Counted from the stretch's first letter, positions 35,128 through 48,673 are shown. The stretch is DNA of 64,000 bases from Rhizopus arrhizus (GCA_024220505.1 JAKZZE010000011.1:372001-436000), one strand, 5' to 3'. Numbers and translations are program-made. The notes: a model not told the origin generated them from the letters alone.

Positions 35128-36126
35128 ATGACATTTATCAAACATTTCAAGTTTAATTTTCATCAAAAGAAACAGTGTGGTTTATATCGATTACCAGAAG
35201 AACTTTTAATATGTGTTTATCAACATTTAGATACAGTAACATGTACTCTAGCATTTGCATCGACTTGTAAAAGATTAAGACGTATCGCTCAGGACCCACG
35301 TTCAAAAGCAAGCTGGATAGTGACACGTTATGGTCCTCAATTTGCTATTTATTATGCTCTTTTGACAATACCCGAACAGTGTACTCGACGTTTTATTCAG
35401 ACTTTACTTCATCTTGGTGCTCATGTACCTCGATGTTTAATTCAAGTATTGGTACAAAGTTATGGTAAAGCAGAATACCAACAAAGAAAACAAAAAGGGC
35501 TTAAACATGATCCTTTTACGATCACAATTCAACGTATACCATTTGAAGGTTATGTGACTTTAATCAATCAAACATCTACACTTGATATCCAACGCGATTC
35601 ACTTGCTCATTTCTATTCTTCTCTAACACATCAAACTGACCTTGACTGGCAAAATGAATTAGACAATCATCTCTTCTTTCCTATTCCTACACATACAGCC
35701 CATAACTTTCGACCTATCCTTAAATTAGCTCAAATGGACCCCATTCGTTATGAACGTATTGCCCCTGTATTTTCTATTGATCCTATCGCTCGTGCTGCTC
35801 TTTGGCAGTCCATCCTAAGTATTCTATTTGATGAAGCCTTTCGAACAACACCCCTGACAAAAGAACGAAAACAACAACTAGAAACAATCCAGTTCGTCAT
35901 CCGTCGTCCACTACACAACACAAAAGATCAAGTCATATTTCATCAAGCCTTTGCTGATTTCTTCAACAAGTATCCTCGAGGTTATTGTGATCAGGCTGCG
36001 ATGGATCGTATGTTAAATCTTTTAGTGACTTATGTGCAACCTATCGATTTCTCACTGAAACAGGCCTTACGATTGGTGAAGGATGTGAGGAGTGATATAA
36101 AAGAGATGTTGGAAAAATTTATTTAA
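35128..36126 (+). CDS. F-box protein, function unknown (single exon)
   Basis: The 332-residue protein has a typical N-terminal F-box (LYRLPEELLICVYQHLDT, then AFASTCKRLRRIAQD) at residues 20-55. This suggests it binds Skp1 and works as an SCF ubiquitin-ligase adaptor. The rest is helical, with no WD40 or leucine-rich repeats that I can see (for example FIQTLLHLGAHVPRCLIQVL and the C-terminal QALRLVKDVRSDIKEMLEKF). Such F-box-only proteins are numerous in early-diverging fungi. The ATG at 35128 is the only early in-frame start. The stop lies 32 bp from that of the convergent FAF2-like gene, so the 3' UTRs must overlap. Confidence 0.85.
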   Translation: MTFIKHFKFNFHQKKQCGLYRLPEELLICVYQHLDTVTCTLAFASTCKRLRRIAQDPRSKASWIVTRYGPQFAIYYALLTIPEQCTRRFIQTLLHLGAHVPRCLIQVLVQSYGKAEYQQRKQKGLKHDPFTITIQRIPFEGYVTLINQTSTLDIQRDSLAHFYSSLTHQTDLDWQNELDNHLFFPIPTHTAHNFRPILKLAQMDPIRYERIAPVFSIDPIARAALWQSILSILFDEAFRTTPLTKERKQQLETIQFVIRRPLHNTKDQVIFHQAFADFFNKYPRGYCDQAAMDRMLNLLVTYVQPIDFSLKQALRLVKDVRSDIKEMLEKFI

Positions 36127-36158
36127 AAAAATTTGTGTTACGTCAATCCAAATAAAAT

Positions 36159-37771
36159 TCATTCGTCATCAATCACCAAAGTAGCACTTGGCCATAAGCT
36201 TGGAATAGTGGCTAGTTTGATGTCTTTGTTTGGTTCATATTGAATTCTAGGATAAGAATTATGAATCTTGAATGTATATTTGTGTATATAATCTTTTGGT
36301 TTTATATCATTCATTTTATGATTATTCGATTTTAATAAAGGATAGATTTCAATGAATTGATAAAGTGTCTATTTTAAAGGAAATCAATTTGAATTGAATC
36401 TTATCATTCATTGACTTACATCCAAATTATCATCTTCACTAAATGAACGAACCATACGTTCTCCATTAGGCAAACGAAAATTTAATCTTGTCAACTTTCC
36501 TTCTTTTGGTTCTTGAGGAAATTGAGAAAAGAGATAGAGCACATATCGTTCTCTCTTTTCTTCTTCTTCTTCTCTTTCCCTTTCTCTTTTCTCTTCTTCT
36601 TCTCTTTCTTTCTTTATTTTTCTTGTCTTTTTTAAATAATATCAGTTTAAAATTCATAATCTTTTCTTTTCTTACTTTTTCTTGATCTGCTCTTAAACTT
36701 TTTAAATAAGCCATGTCTTGTTCCTCTCTTAATCTTCTCTCTTTCTCTCTTTCAGTATCTATCGTCGTCTCACCGAGCTTTTGAATCACTGAATCCAACT
36801 TTGCCTTCATCTCTTCAGCACTCTGATATCCTTCTAAGCGTTCAATCACAGTCATCTTTCTATCTTTTAATCCAATAAGAGCACTAAAAGGATATCTGGT
36901 TGCTTTTAAACTAAGACTCACTTTTATACTTTTTATCAACTGTCTCTTGTCTCTCTTCTTTCTCTCCTTTTTACCTTTATGTGACTCACTCTCTTTCACA
37001 TTTCCTCCCCAAATTAAAATATTCTTTTCTCTTGTATAATCAATCAAGCATTTTGATGTCAGTGTCTCTCTATATGAAATCATAAGACATTCTTTCCTAC
37101 TCATCCTTATCTCATTCTTACCTGCAAAATAATCCGGTCTGATCATGGTCATCACTTTGCAAAATAACTAATAAGAGTCTTGATTCATTTTTTGCTTTTT
37201 CTAATGCTTGGTTGTATCCAGCTTGAAAGAAATCCACATGGCTTGAACCATATCTAGATTCAAATACTTGCTTAAAATCATAAGCTAATAAGTCTGTATT
37301 ATCCTTTATCAATCTTTTTCTTTTTGATAAAATAAATCGCGCTTTTTTTTTATAGTTAACATTTGGAGGTGTTTCAAAATATTTAAGTTTGTTTTACATG
37401 CAAAAGAAAGTAAAGACCAAGTGATGTTCCAAGCGAGACCAAAGGGCCAAAATAAAATAGAACTAAACCGAAACGGCCTTCTTTCTGAGCGGACTGCAGG
37501 AACGCGTTGACTGGAGCGACTTGTTTCGAATTTATGGTCAGTGGCTCTCTTTTCGATTAAAATAAGTTCTTTACTGTTTTGATTCTTGTTTTATTTTACT
37601 TGTAAATCCCAATTGTATTTTATAAGTTGACTTAGGGCCTCGTCTACCTTTGTCTTTGTAATTGTCTAAGACAAATAACTAAATATGAAAAGTACAAGAA
37701 GAAACACTTCATTTTCTACTCACTTGGTATTGAGACAAAGTTTCTCTTTGTTCTCGAGTTAAACTATTCAT
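36159..37771 (-). CDS. FAF2/UBXD8-like UBX-domain protein (8 exons)
   Basis: The exons read 37771-37724, 37665-37600, 37548-37398, 37341-37122, 37069-36975, 36920-36676, 36611-36420 and 36368-36159, 408 residues in a closed frame. Order: an N-terminal UBA domain (MNSLTREQRETLSQYQ to KYNWDLQ); a membrane hairpin (SSILFWPFGLAWNITWSLL); a UAS thioredoxin-like domain (FFQAGYNQALEKAKNESRLL, ILQSDDHDQTGLFC, NILIWGGNVKESESHK, TRYPFSALIGLKDRKMTV); an Arg/Glu coiled coil after AYLKSLRADQEK; and a C-terminal UBX fold (LTRLNFRLPNGERMVRSF). UBXD8 sits in ER and lipid-droplet membranes and recruits Cdc48/p97 for ER-associated degradation. The small N-terminal exons were recovered from splice sites and are the least certain part. 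Confidence 0.88.
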
Positions 37772-37865
37772 GTTTTAAAGAGAGAAAAAAAAAAAAATAG
37801 AGGGCAAACGGACTAATATTTCTATTTTTGCTTTTTTTTTTTTTATTTATTTTTTCACGTATAAA
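37772..37865. promoter_or_regulatory. 94-bp shared divergent promoter, FAF2-like / LSm3
   Basis: Only 94 bp separate the two start codons, so both genes must initiate from this interval or from each other's leader. It contains an A-run and a T-run with a pyrimidine-rich leader before LSm3. No clear TATA box is present for either gene. Confidence 0.5.
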
Positions 37866-38348
37866 ATGGCCGAAGTGAGTGCTGTACCTTCTACTGATGT
37901 TGGAGCTGTCGAAGAACCTCTCGATCTTGTTAGACTTTCTTTGGACGAACGTGTCTATGTTAAATTAAGAGGAGATCGTGAATTAACAGGAATTTTACAC
38001 GTAAAAAAAAAAAATACAATATCAAAAAAAGAATGGGTTAGATTGAAAGTATGTGTAATGTATAGGCTTATGATGGACACTTGAATATGGTTTTGGGTGA
38101 AGTGGAAGAAACAATTACAATGGTTGATGTTAATGAAGAAACTTTAGAGGAAGTTATTAGAGTAAACATCTCATTATTCATGTCCTATTTTATATTTAAT
38201 TTTATAAATGTAGACTGTAAAGAGAACTTTTGAAATGCTTTTTGTTCGTGGCGATGGTGTTATTTTGGTAACAAAAAAAAAAAAGATTATATTCTTGTTC
38301 CTGCTCTAATCTTCTGCTTCTTAGGTCTCTCCTCCTTCACGTACATAA
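37866..38348 (+). CDS. LSM3: U6 snRNA-associated Sm-like protein LSm3 (4 exons)
   Basis: The exons read 37866-38000, 38066-38161, 38214-38267 and 38325-38348, giving 102 residues, the same length as human LSm3. The Sm1 motif is [20 protein letters not shown] with [20 protein letters not shown], and Sm2 is [17 protein letters not shown]. LSm3 is part of the Lsm1-7 ring (mRNA decapping) and the Lsm2-8 ring (U6 snRNA 3' end, splicing). The first exon adds a short Ala/Val/Glu tail before the Sm fold. The last exon is only eight codons and was placed by its acceptor and the VSPPSRT ending typical of LSm3. Confidence 0.95.
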
Positions 38349-39537
38349 TAAAAAAAAATGACTTTGATGAATTTTGCTTTTTTTTTTTTTTTCTTTTTTT
38401 TTTTTGTGGATGGATAAAATTATGTTTACAAAGCAAGACAGGATTTAGTAGACTTAATATAGGACTCAAATCTTTTTTGAAGTCCAAATATCTCTTCAGA
38501 AAAAGGAATAAATCAAACTTAATACTTTTTATTGATATTTGCCTTATTTATCTACCAATGATATATTCTAAAGAGTTGGAAGATAATCGGATCATGATCT
38601 ACGCAATTGTTCAATCCAGAATGTGGTCCCCCCCAAAGAACAGATACCTTATTCTAAGCGAGAAAGGGTGAAAGGAAAAGAAGAAACTCAAGTATGTTAC
38701 AAATCTTTATAGAAAGCAAACCACACATTAGTTTTTTTATGAAAATAATTGCTGTGTAGTATTCAACTTCTATGCTTCCAACCTGAATTTATACGGTTAC
38801 AACTTATTATACCTTTTCTTTTCTTTTTTCTTAAAATTGTTTATATTTTGAATGCCATCTTTTGTTCATTTTTAAAAGTTCACTTGACATATAATGATTT
38901 AAATCAATTAAGCAAATCAATACACAAAACTCTAAACTTTGTAACTCTTCTTTCAGTAACTTCAGGAAAGCATGCCATTTACCGTATCGTTAAGATATAA
39001 GACACTGTTCTTTCCATACTCAGAATTTTTAATCACAGGAAATTTATAAGACAATATATCGATTCAGTGGTCTCAATTCATAATACGCGTCTTGCAAGCT
39101 CAAAGCTTTCAACCTTGTCATCGATTTTTAATCATGCTGGACTCATTTAATTAAAAATGCTTTAAGATTTATATAGCTTTTGAAAAAGACCCCCGTTTCA
39201 TATGATATTCCTTTTCGAAGCCGATCTCTAAAAAGTACTTTTTATTCCTTTTTTTTGTGTGTGTGTGTGGAAATACGCGTTTTTATTTGCTTATGTCATC
39301 GTTTGTTTAAAGTTCCGTTTCAAGTTGCGTCATGTATCCTTTCCCCCTGATTTGGGCAAATTAACATTAAATTTTCTCGCTTTGTTTTCCTGCTCCTTTC
39401 AGCAACCCAAATTGGAAGTAAATATGTCAAAAATAGAGAAAGAAAAAAAAAAAAACACCCTTTTTTTCTTTTTTAATCACTAAACGACATTCTTTTAAAA
39501 TCACGATTAGAAGAAAGGATAAAAAGTTATATTAATA
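38349..39537. other. Intergenic, no gene seen
   Basis: About 1.2 kb of AT-rich sequence with T/A runs and a GT repeat near 39260. Short ORFs here are low-complexity. It separates LSm3 from the NDUFA8 gene and presumably carries the latter's promoter. Confidence 0.45.
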
Positions 39538-40058
39538 ATGTCTTCCACACCAGAGGCTACCTTTACACACAACAAATTCGTTGATCCAACACCTCTTCCT
39601 GATTCAATTCCAAAGGTTGATGAAGTTGGCGCCACTTCAGCTCCTTTGAAGAGTGCCTCTTTTTTCATTGGACAATACTGTAAAGAATATAATGATGATT
39701 TTATGCTTTGTAAAAATGAAAACAACAATCCCGAGCACTGTCTTAAAGAAGGAAGAAAAGTAACTCGATGTGCCATTGATTTGTAAGTTTGATTGGTGCT
39801 TATTGAATCCTTGAACTAATTGCAATCTTTGCTACAGAATCGCTAAGCTTAATGAAAATTGTGGCAAAGAATTTCAAGCACACTGGCAGTGTCTAGAAAA
39901 CAATAACCAAGAATTAGGTGCTTGTCGTAAGCCCGAAGCTGTCTTTAATACTTGTGTATTCGAAAAATTGGTAATTCATGCATAAAAAATTAAAAAAAAA
40001 AGCTAAATCTTTATATAACAAATAGGGTTTGAAAAAGAACATCCCTGGATCTTCATAA
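39538..40058 (+). CDS. Complex I accessory subunit NDUFA8 (CHCH domains, 3 exons)
   Basis: The exons read 39538-39782, 39838-39970 and 40026-40058, 136 residues. Two CHCH domains are visible through four Cx9C motifs: CKEYNDDFMLC, CLKEGRKVTRC, CGKEFQAHWQC and CRKPEAVFNTC. This double twin-Cx9C pattern, with ASFFIGQYCKEYN before the first, is that of the 19-kDa/PGIV subunit of mitochondrial NADH:ubiquinone oxidoreductase. That subunit is imported into the intermembrane space by the Mia40 disulfide relay and lies on the membrane arm. Its presence implies the organism has respiratory complex I. The protein lacks a cleavable presequence, as usual for Mia40 substrates. Confidence 0.94.
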
Positions 40059-40088
40059 GAAAAAAAGGATATCTTCATTTTTGGAGGC

Positions 40089-40111
40089 TTTTTTTTTTAA
40101 AAAAAAAAAAA
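40089..40111. repeat. T10A13 palindromic tract
   Basis: T-run/A-run block 31 bp after the NDUFA8 stop codon. It could act in 3'-end formation, but similar blocks elsewhere in the window are not next to genes. Confidence 0.8.
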
Positions 40112-40533
40112 TAAATAAATTGCATTGAGAAAAAGAGAGATCAACATATTACACTATTTTTTTTTTCTTTACTTACTATTCATTTGATACAAGCAAATGC
40201 TGAAATAGATGACAAACACAATCTTGTCAATCCAGATATGCATTTTCGACCAACGATAATTGAAGTTTTGTGCATAAAACGCTCATTTTCGCTTTAAAGT
40301 GGCAGACTCAGAACAATATAAAGTTGTACTTGAGTTCAACCAGGGATAATTAGATTTAGCAAGTAAACTAAGCTTTGTAATGCTTATTAGCTTGTTTACA
40401 TTCTGTATTGTAATCTAAATTGCATTAAATAATAAAAACCTTGACACTGCTGTCCGATAAATTTTAGATTTAATTTTACTAAAATCGCTTAAATGCAGGA
40501 GAGTTTTATTTATTATTAAGTAATTATATAAAA

Positions 40534-41543
<1,010 letters not shown>

Positions 41544-42517
41544 TTTCAAGTGAAAAAAAAAAGAAGAAGAAAAAAAAAAACAATATGAAAAGAAAAAAAG
41601 AAAAACAAAGGTTACAACAAGGAAAAAAAAAAGTCTAGTGTTTTAGTTTGTTAGTGTGACTCTAAAGTAGCTCGAGAGAAAAAGAAAGAAATGTTTTTAT
41701 TCTTAATGCATAAATAATTTTGTTTGCGTGTTTGCAAGAGTATTGCTTATTTATTACACAACACTTTAATAAATTATATCTTTTTTTATAGCTGTCAAAG
41801 AGCGTTTGCTATTTCATATGTGAATTTCCCAGTTTGGGATAATGGTATTCTTGTAACCCAGCAAAAGAGAGGGCTGATCTCGATCATCGCACAGTGTTAC
41901 CATATATCTTTCTTAAGTCATATATCCGTAACCAAGTCATCGTCTGCGTCCTCTCAACTTATCTATTTTCTTTCTATTCTTTTAAATGACTCGGTATTTA
42001 TTAATATAGTAAAAGAAAAATTCAAGAAATTGTATAGACAGATACATTACCCAAAAAAAAAAATAGATTTATAACTTTAGCATGCTGTTGATTTTATAGC
42101 CGAAAGTGTGTAATGCTAAAAGACCATTTAATAAATAAAAACTAGTTGTTTTCACTCTTAAAATTGCTTTGATTTGCAACTTTTATTATTAATATTGAGA
42201 GTATCAAATCCTTTATAAAGCAACAAGAATACAAAGTTTATTGCAATAAAGTAAATATTACGGGATCTCTTGTGTATTCAGAATAAGTGCATATTAATGT
42301 TTTATGGTTTGTTCATATTATATACTGTTCGTCATTCCCAGTCTTGATGTATCCTTTTTATTAAAGGGCTCATTTGAGTGGTAAATAGATGATGCAAACA
42401 TCTTCACCATAAACGATTCCTTAGATGATAGACGTGCTCTATGTAACAACCAGTATTTCTTATGACTGACCGTTTCACTTGTAGGATACTCTCTTGCATA
42501 TCTCACGACTTTGTATT

Positions 42518-42573
<56 letters not shown>

Positions 42574-43644
42574 AGTTTATTATTGATGAGACAGAATTGT
42601 TCATGAAAGGATTTTTAAGGTCCATAATTTTGCTTATTTCTAGTAATACTTGTTATGATACTAATAGGGGGGAAATGATACGTTATTCAATGTAATTCAG
42701 TAGTAGTTGTTTTCATGATTTACCTTTTTCTGTTGATCTGTACTTATAAAAGCATTAAATTTCACTATTCGCGGGAACCCACGAGCACCTAAGGAAATTT
42801 TTAACCAAAACATGCATACCTAATGAATTTTAAGTTACTACGTGCAAAAAAAAGGAAAAAAAAAAAATAAGCTCAGTGAAGTTCATGTTGATAGCTTTCA
42901 CAGGGAAAGTTTATATATAATCCTATCTTTACTTGATTGATAGTATATCTATCGTGTACTAAAAGCGCATCTTAAATAGGATAATCTACAAGGAATTGAT
43001 ACATGTGTAAACCTTTAGCTAATTAAATACAACCACAGTAACTTTATTTTCAAAGAGAAAGAGTAATTGGATTAAATATCATCCATGGTTAAATTGATTT
43101 ATCACATAAAAAGGACATATTAAAATCTAAATGCATGAATACACTTCATGTACGAATAAACACAACTTGTCTTCTTAAGATTAAGGGGGAAATCCATCTT
43201 GATTTCTCTTTTAAGGATATTCCGGCAAAGAAGAAGAAAAAAAAAACTAAAAACACTTGTATCCTATAGACAAATGGTTCCATCTTTTGCTTTGTAGCCC
43301 AAAAATGGCCAGCAACAATCAAGTACGAAACTTCATTTGGGCTAAAAGGTTTGCTTATAATGCAAATTTACTTTGCTCCAACAGTTTGAACTAAAAGAAA
43401 TGAATTTATTCACAAGTTTAATAGAAAAAGATTAGTTTACAGCGCTGTATGCAGTCTAATGAATTCGTTTCTTTATAAGTTAACAGTCAACTTCTATAAA
43501 CCAATAGTCGCAGTTTATTTGAGAAAAAAGTGGGATGATTTTTTTTATTGCCAACACGTTGAATGAATTTTATTCTTCCTTTTTCCCTTTTTCTAAATAT
43601 TTACAGGGACGTATTATAAGTTGCTTATTCATTGGTAAATAAAA
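41544..43644. other. 2.1-kb intergenic region
   Basis: Upstream of the Rab6 gene and downstream of the SCAP gene. Open stretches such as 41724-42074 (+) lack protein-like features. It contains an A47 tract at 42526-42572 directly after a T7 run. No RNA gene or transposon was seen. Confidence 0.45.
42526..42572. repeat. A47 homopolymer tract
   Basis: Forty-seven A immediately preceded by seven T, so the left end resembles the T/A palindromic blocks elsewhere, with the A side expanded. Confidence 0.88.
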
Positions 43645-46600
43645 TTAAAGCCGCTGTTCAAGTGAAGAAGATAAATTTGATGAAGAAGGAGGCGATGCAA
43701 TAGCAGCAGTAGCAGCAGCACAGTCAGCGGTTTTAGAGCAGTTGTGTCTCGACGAGCAATTAATCACAGGTTTAGATCCACGTCCATATCCAATCTGTGA
43801 AGAACCATCCTCTTGACAATAGATGCAATCTTCTCTGTTTCCCTGACAATGTATACATCTTGCCTCTAGGGAGAATCCATAATTTATCTCATGGGTTTGT
43901 CCTTGTTGACGTTGCTTCTCTTCCAAGCCCCGAGCCTTTTGTCTCTTCTTGTTTGTTAAGCTTTGTTTGTCATCAATATAAACAAGCTTAATAAAGTTAC
44001 CATAATCGCAGGCGAACCCACGATCATTCAAAGGAACTATGTGTCTTATGTTTGAGAAAGGAAGGTTTTCGCCTGCTTCACCATCGTCCTCATTCACAAG
44101 ATCATCTGCTTTATTAAAGAGACGTCCGGGTCTAGGAGAAGAATGGTTGGTGACTACTACTTCTGTAGTAGTTGTCTTTCTTGATCTAAAGAGACTTAAG
44201 AACGAGGTAAGTGTCCTGTGGGAATCATACTCCTTGGATTGATCTAAGCTAAATATTTCAACAGGAATCTTGATTCTTTCCCTATCCACTGCAGAATCAA
44301 TATATTGAAGCGGTGCAAACCAAGCCTCCCATTCCATTGGATGTGTCTTTTGTCTTCGTACACCAGCCAAGACTTTGTCACAAAAAACCAGGCCCTGACT
44401 GGCAGGCTGGTCAACCTTACCAAGAAAGACGGGGACAAAAGACATTTGGAGGCCATCAGTTGCTTGCTCAATATCCACAATCCCTGATGACGATGTGCTA
44501 TCGCTTACTTTTGATGGATACCAACCCATACTCTTTTTTGGTAATGATGGCGATCTCAGACGTTGCTTCGGGGTCGATTCACTGTTACTATTGCCTTCAT
44601 CCATCTTATGACGTTTGTACTGTTTACGATGATAATCTCGAGGAAGCAGTGTACATGACCCTTCAGATCCTTTGCGCTCCAATCGCCAAGCGTTCACCTT
44701 GTTTTCTGCTACACTAGAAGAAGCCACTAAGAATCCGTTACCAGAACAGACCACATCATTCCCTTTACACAGACAGGATCCACTTTCGACTTCACAATAA
44801 CGCGTCACGACAATCTGATAAATCGCGCCGCGATGATTCTTTTTATCTTCTATAGAGTGATAATTGGTCACACTGTCTGTATCAGACATCGTATTATCCG
44901 ATAAAATATCACTGTAATTTGAAAAATGATGAATGGATCCAGCGATTCTATCCTTCATCATCGTGTGTGCTTTTCCTTCAGATAATGTACAGACCAACTC
45001 GCCGGTCTCAAAGCTCCATACCTTGACTGTACCATCCAATGTTCCAGAGACCAAGATGCCCATGTCGCCTACAGGTGTGTCTGCTGCAATGGATGTCACA
45101 GGACTGTCTTGCTCGATAGTATATACCAAAGTCCAGGTGCTATTTTCTCTCAAGCAACGTTCCCAGCATTTAATCGTGCCATCTCTAGAGGCTGTGAAGA
45201 TCCAAGTGATACCCGAATGACGGTAGGGATCCTTGGTATCATCATCTACCACATGGAGTTGTGTCACAATCCGTGTATGACCTGTCTCTATTGTCTGAAG
45301 ACATTCACCAGAGAGGACATCCCATTCTCGAATCAGACCACTCTTGTGAACAGACAGGATACAGTTTTGATATCCCTTCAGATCTGAATGACGGTGATAA
45401 CGATTGTTTACAGCACCACCAGCAATGAATTGAATATCCACAATACGATCGTTATTGCGCTGCTGTTGCTGAACCGCACCTTCTGGTATGGGATGAAAGC
45501 GATTACGGATCGGTTTGGTATTATCTGATTGAAATTGATAGGAACCGATGGCTATCTCATGAATCAAGATGCCTTCAGCAAGATCCCAAATACGAATGGT
45601 TTGGTCATCATAGGCTGTAGCAATCCACTTGTTGCCTCGATCCACTTTGGCACACAGAGGTCTGGGTGATCGATGGCTTGGCATCAGGATCGGCTGCTGT
45701 CTTTTTCTGGCCTGCTTATGACGATATGTTGGGTTCAACAACGCTCGCAGACTACCTCCCCGTGAATAAATCTTGTCCAACCTCGCAATCCAGACAGCCT
45801 TGGCAGCATCCCAAAGAACCAATCGGCCTTCTTGACCACACGAGACAAGGCTACCATCAGCATTCACACTCAAGCTTTGTATGTCTGCTACATGTTGATG
45901 ACTGAGTGTTTGGACATGAATGCCCTTGATATAAGAGTGTTCTTTATTGAAGATGACTTGTGCCATGATGGCGCCATCATCATATTCCCATTTGCTGCGT
46001 ATACTTTTAATATAGCCCTTATAGAGATCATGAACAGACAAGAGAAACCCTATGATGGCCAGGACGGATCTATTGAACGTGCGGATCAACAAAGGGACCA
46101 ACCATTGCTCTCGCCATTTGGGTGTCATCCAGGTGATGATGGCAATCAGACATAACCAGAGGATGAGGACAGGTATATTGATGCTGAGTAAAAAGATGAC
46201 GATTTTCTGAATGATTGAGTTGATAAAGAGACGAAAGAGGGATGGTGGTGCTTTGGGCTTGTAGCGAACGGTAAGTAATGTCTTGCGATAGTGCTCTCGA
46301 ATTTTATTTACATAGGTTTCAAGATGAGCCGTATTAGAATCGTAAATGAATAAAGAGGGTGAGTGAACTTCGATCCAGACAGTTTCTTTTTCTGGATTCA
46401 CAATGGACCAAAATTGTTTGGAAAGGTTATAGACGTCAGGTTGATGGTCTGGAATATATGCTTTGGCTACCTTTGTAGCAAGTCGCGGAGATATGATTCT
46501 TTTTGAGGTATGAAATTGCTTTTCTCTTTTGGTAAATAAAGAAAGCCCAAGTATGACGAAACACAACTGTATAACAATAGAGAAAGAAAATGAGTTTATG

Positions 46601-48233
46601 TTTTGGAGTGCATGTATAGTATTGTTCTTACAATTAAAGCATTGAATACACGGTGCGTCTTGTAGTCTTTGCATTCAGCACAAGATTTGGATTTATTTTC
46701 ATCAGCTGTATCATGAATAGCACAAAACTTGGGAGGGCGTTGATTTACATCAGTCTCATGATTAGCAAGTTCATGTAACCTTTTTGACATTTGTCTATCA
46801 TCTAAATCTGCCAACTAGACAATGAAAAGGAAAGATTAATACAAAAGAACAAAAACCAAATTTTATGTTACCTCCAGACGTTTAATATCAATTGACAAGA
46901 CAGCAATAACAAATGTCATTTCCAATACATAGTCGACTACAAGTGCTACTTTAAGAAACAAACAGAGTTCTTTAATCACTATGATATCCATTGCTGTACC
47001 AACAGTAAGTATCAGGAGTTCTGCCATTAATGTGGCTGTCATTGGTAAACCAACACTTTGAAGTCCTTTATAAAAAAAAATCAGCAAATTGGATAAAAGA
47101 AAAAAGAAAAAATTACCTCTACTAATCTTTTCTTTTACATCCATATCACATCCAGCATTTAATACAGCATTTGCTAATAGAAAGATATTTTCCAGACAAG
47201 CAAGGTTGACAATCAAAAGTAATAGATACCAGGGCACATTATTAAATGTAATATTTAATTTATCAGTGATCCCCCATGTGGTAGTGAAACAGGCTATTGA
47301 TAAGAATATGGCTGCTAATCCAAGTGTGTATCCGGATTTAACTAGGTTGGATTTACCAAATGCAACTGATACAAGATAGAAAATGACGATGTATGCAATC
47401 ATTAATAATTGTACTTTGGGAGGTATGTCATACGGAAATAGTTTAAACTACACGAAAAAAGGGTTATACAAAAAAAAAAAAAAAAAAAAAAAAAGGAGAG
47501 AAAGTACAAAAGAGTTTACCTTGTATTGAAGTATATGAGAAGGTATATTTACAGTAGCATGGTACCAGTGAGGCTCCTGTTCTTGCTTATGTTGAATATC
47601 AACTATATGAAATTCTTGCTTTACTTGTTCCAGCATGTCGCTCCAAATAGAGCAAGATTCAGGTTGTTGTTTCAATACAAATGAGAGAAATATTGCGTCT
47701 GATTTTATATAGTCTCCTTGTTGATTAAAGCTTATGTTGCCGTAAATGGAGAAAGGATGAGATTCGTATCTTTGAGGGCGAGCATAGTAGTTACTTTTCT
47801 CCTTCCAATCTTGCTCATCTCGAAATAAAGGAGGTGTTTGAACAAGACATTGATCGTCATGCTGATAGCAGATTTGGTATAAAGTATCGTTGGCTGTAAT
47901 ATAATTGTAGATTTTGTGTGCTTGTTGAACAAGGTCAAATGTGACAGGGCGATCGACATGAGAAATACGGATTTGTTGAATAACGTAATTAGCTAAAGTT
48001 GTTGACTCCTCAAAATTGACATGCGGTGAATTTTGCCAACATTGTCCGTCAAGTGCTGTATAATGTGTAGTGGGTATTGTGAGTTGCTTTTTAATGACGG
48101 GTAAAGAAAAATAAGAAATAAATCCAAGTGAAAATATAAGCAATAAATATGTTTTAGAAGCAATAAACTGTCCATATCGATAATATTGTTTAGATAATCT
48201 TTTAGAAGATCTTTGAACAACTCTTATTGGCAT
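43645..48233 (-). CDS. SREBP cleavage-activating protein (SCAP) homologue (5 exons)
   Basis: The exons read 48233-47520, 47447-47117, 47065-46872, 46814-46632 and 46566-43645, 1447 residues in frame. Order: TM1 (residues about 29-46), a luminal loop of about 190 residues (cystine-capable, N-glycosylation sites), a sterol-sensing-type membrane domain (about 248-410), and RLELADL (411-417) right after it. A Cys/His-containing cytosolic loop, TM7, a second luminal loop, TM8 (about 640) and a WD40 region to the C-terminus follow. RLELADL matches the MELADL motif by which SCAP binds COPII Sec24. SCAP escorts SREBP from ER to Golgi when sterols are low. Oddities: long charged insertions between WD40 blades, and a Cys-rich tail (CIHCQGNREDCIYC). 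The ATG at 48233 was preferred over an upstream low-complexity frame. Confidence 0.85.
47470..47494. repeat. A25 tract inside SCAP intron 1
   Basis: Twenty-five A on + (T in the transcript) within the first intron (47448-47519), probably serving as an unusually long pyrimidine tract before the branch/acceptor region. Confidence 0.8.
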
Positions 48234-48334
48234 TTTTAAGGTGTGGCAACAAGAAAAAAAAAAAGAAAAAGGAGAAGAAAAAATCAAAACCGAGGTTTTT
48301 TTTTTTTTTTTCCTTTGAGAGAAGAACGCCCTGC

Positions 48335-48363
48335 TTTTTTTTTTTTTTTTTTTTTTTTTTTTT
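48335..48363. repeat. T29 tract upstream of SCAP
   Basis: Twenty-nine T on +, about 100 bp upstream of the SCAP start codon (poly-A in the gene's sense direction). Confidence 0.85.
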
Positions 48364-48644
48364 CTGCTTTGTTCTCAAAATTGTGCTACTCTTTTGTGCT
48401 TACAAGATTTGAGTATTTTACAGAATTCATAATGTTTGTTAAACCTCAATGGCATTAGTAAATTAAAGTTATTCATGTGGTTTTTTTTGTAAAACTATTG
48501 GATAAGGCATTTTTTTTTCTATTTCTTTCTATTTTTTTTTTAATTGTGAAATGTGAAAATGAGGGATTATTTATTTGTGATTTGTTTAATGTTTACACTT
48601 TTGACCGATTTATTTTGCATTGATTTAGAGGCAGATTTTGTCTA

Positions 48645-48673
<29 letters not shown>

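Noticed and set aside
36488..36685. Leu/Phe-rich + strand ORF
   Set aside because: It is the complement of the Arg/Glu-rich coiled coil and an intron of the FAF2-like gene.
44313..44717. 134-codon + strand ORF inside SCAP
   Set aside because: Antisense shadow of the long SCAP last exon, without an independent family signature.
48227..48458. Two overlapping + strand ORFs rich in Lys and Phe
   Set aside because: They are produced by A and T homopolymer runs upstream of the SCAP gene and have no protein-like composition.
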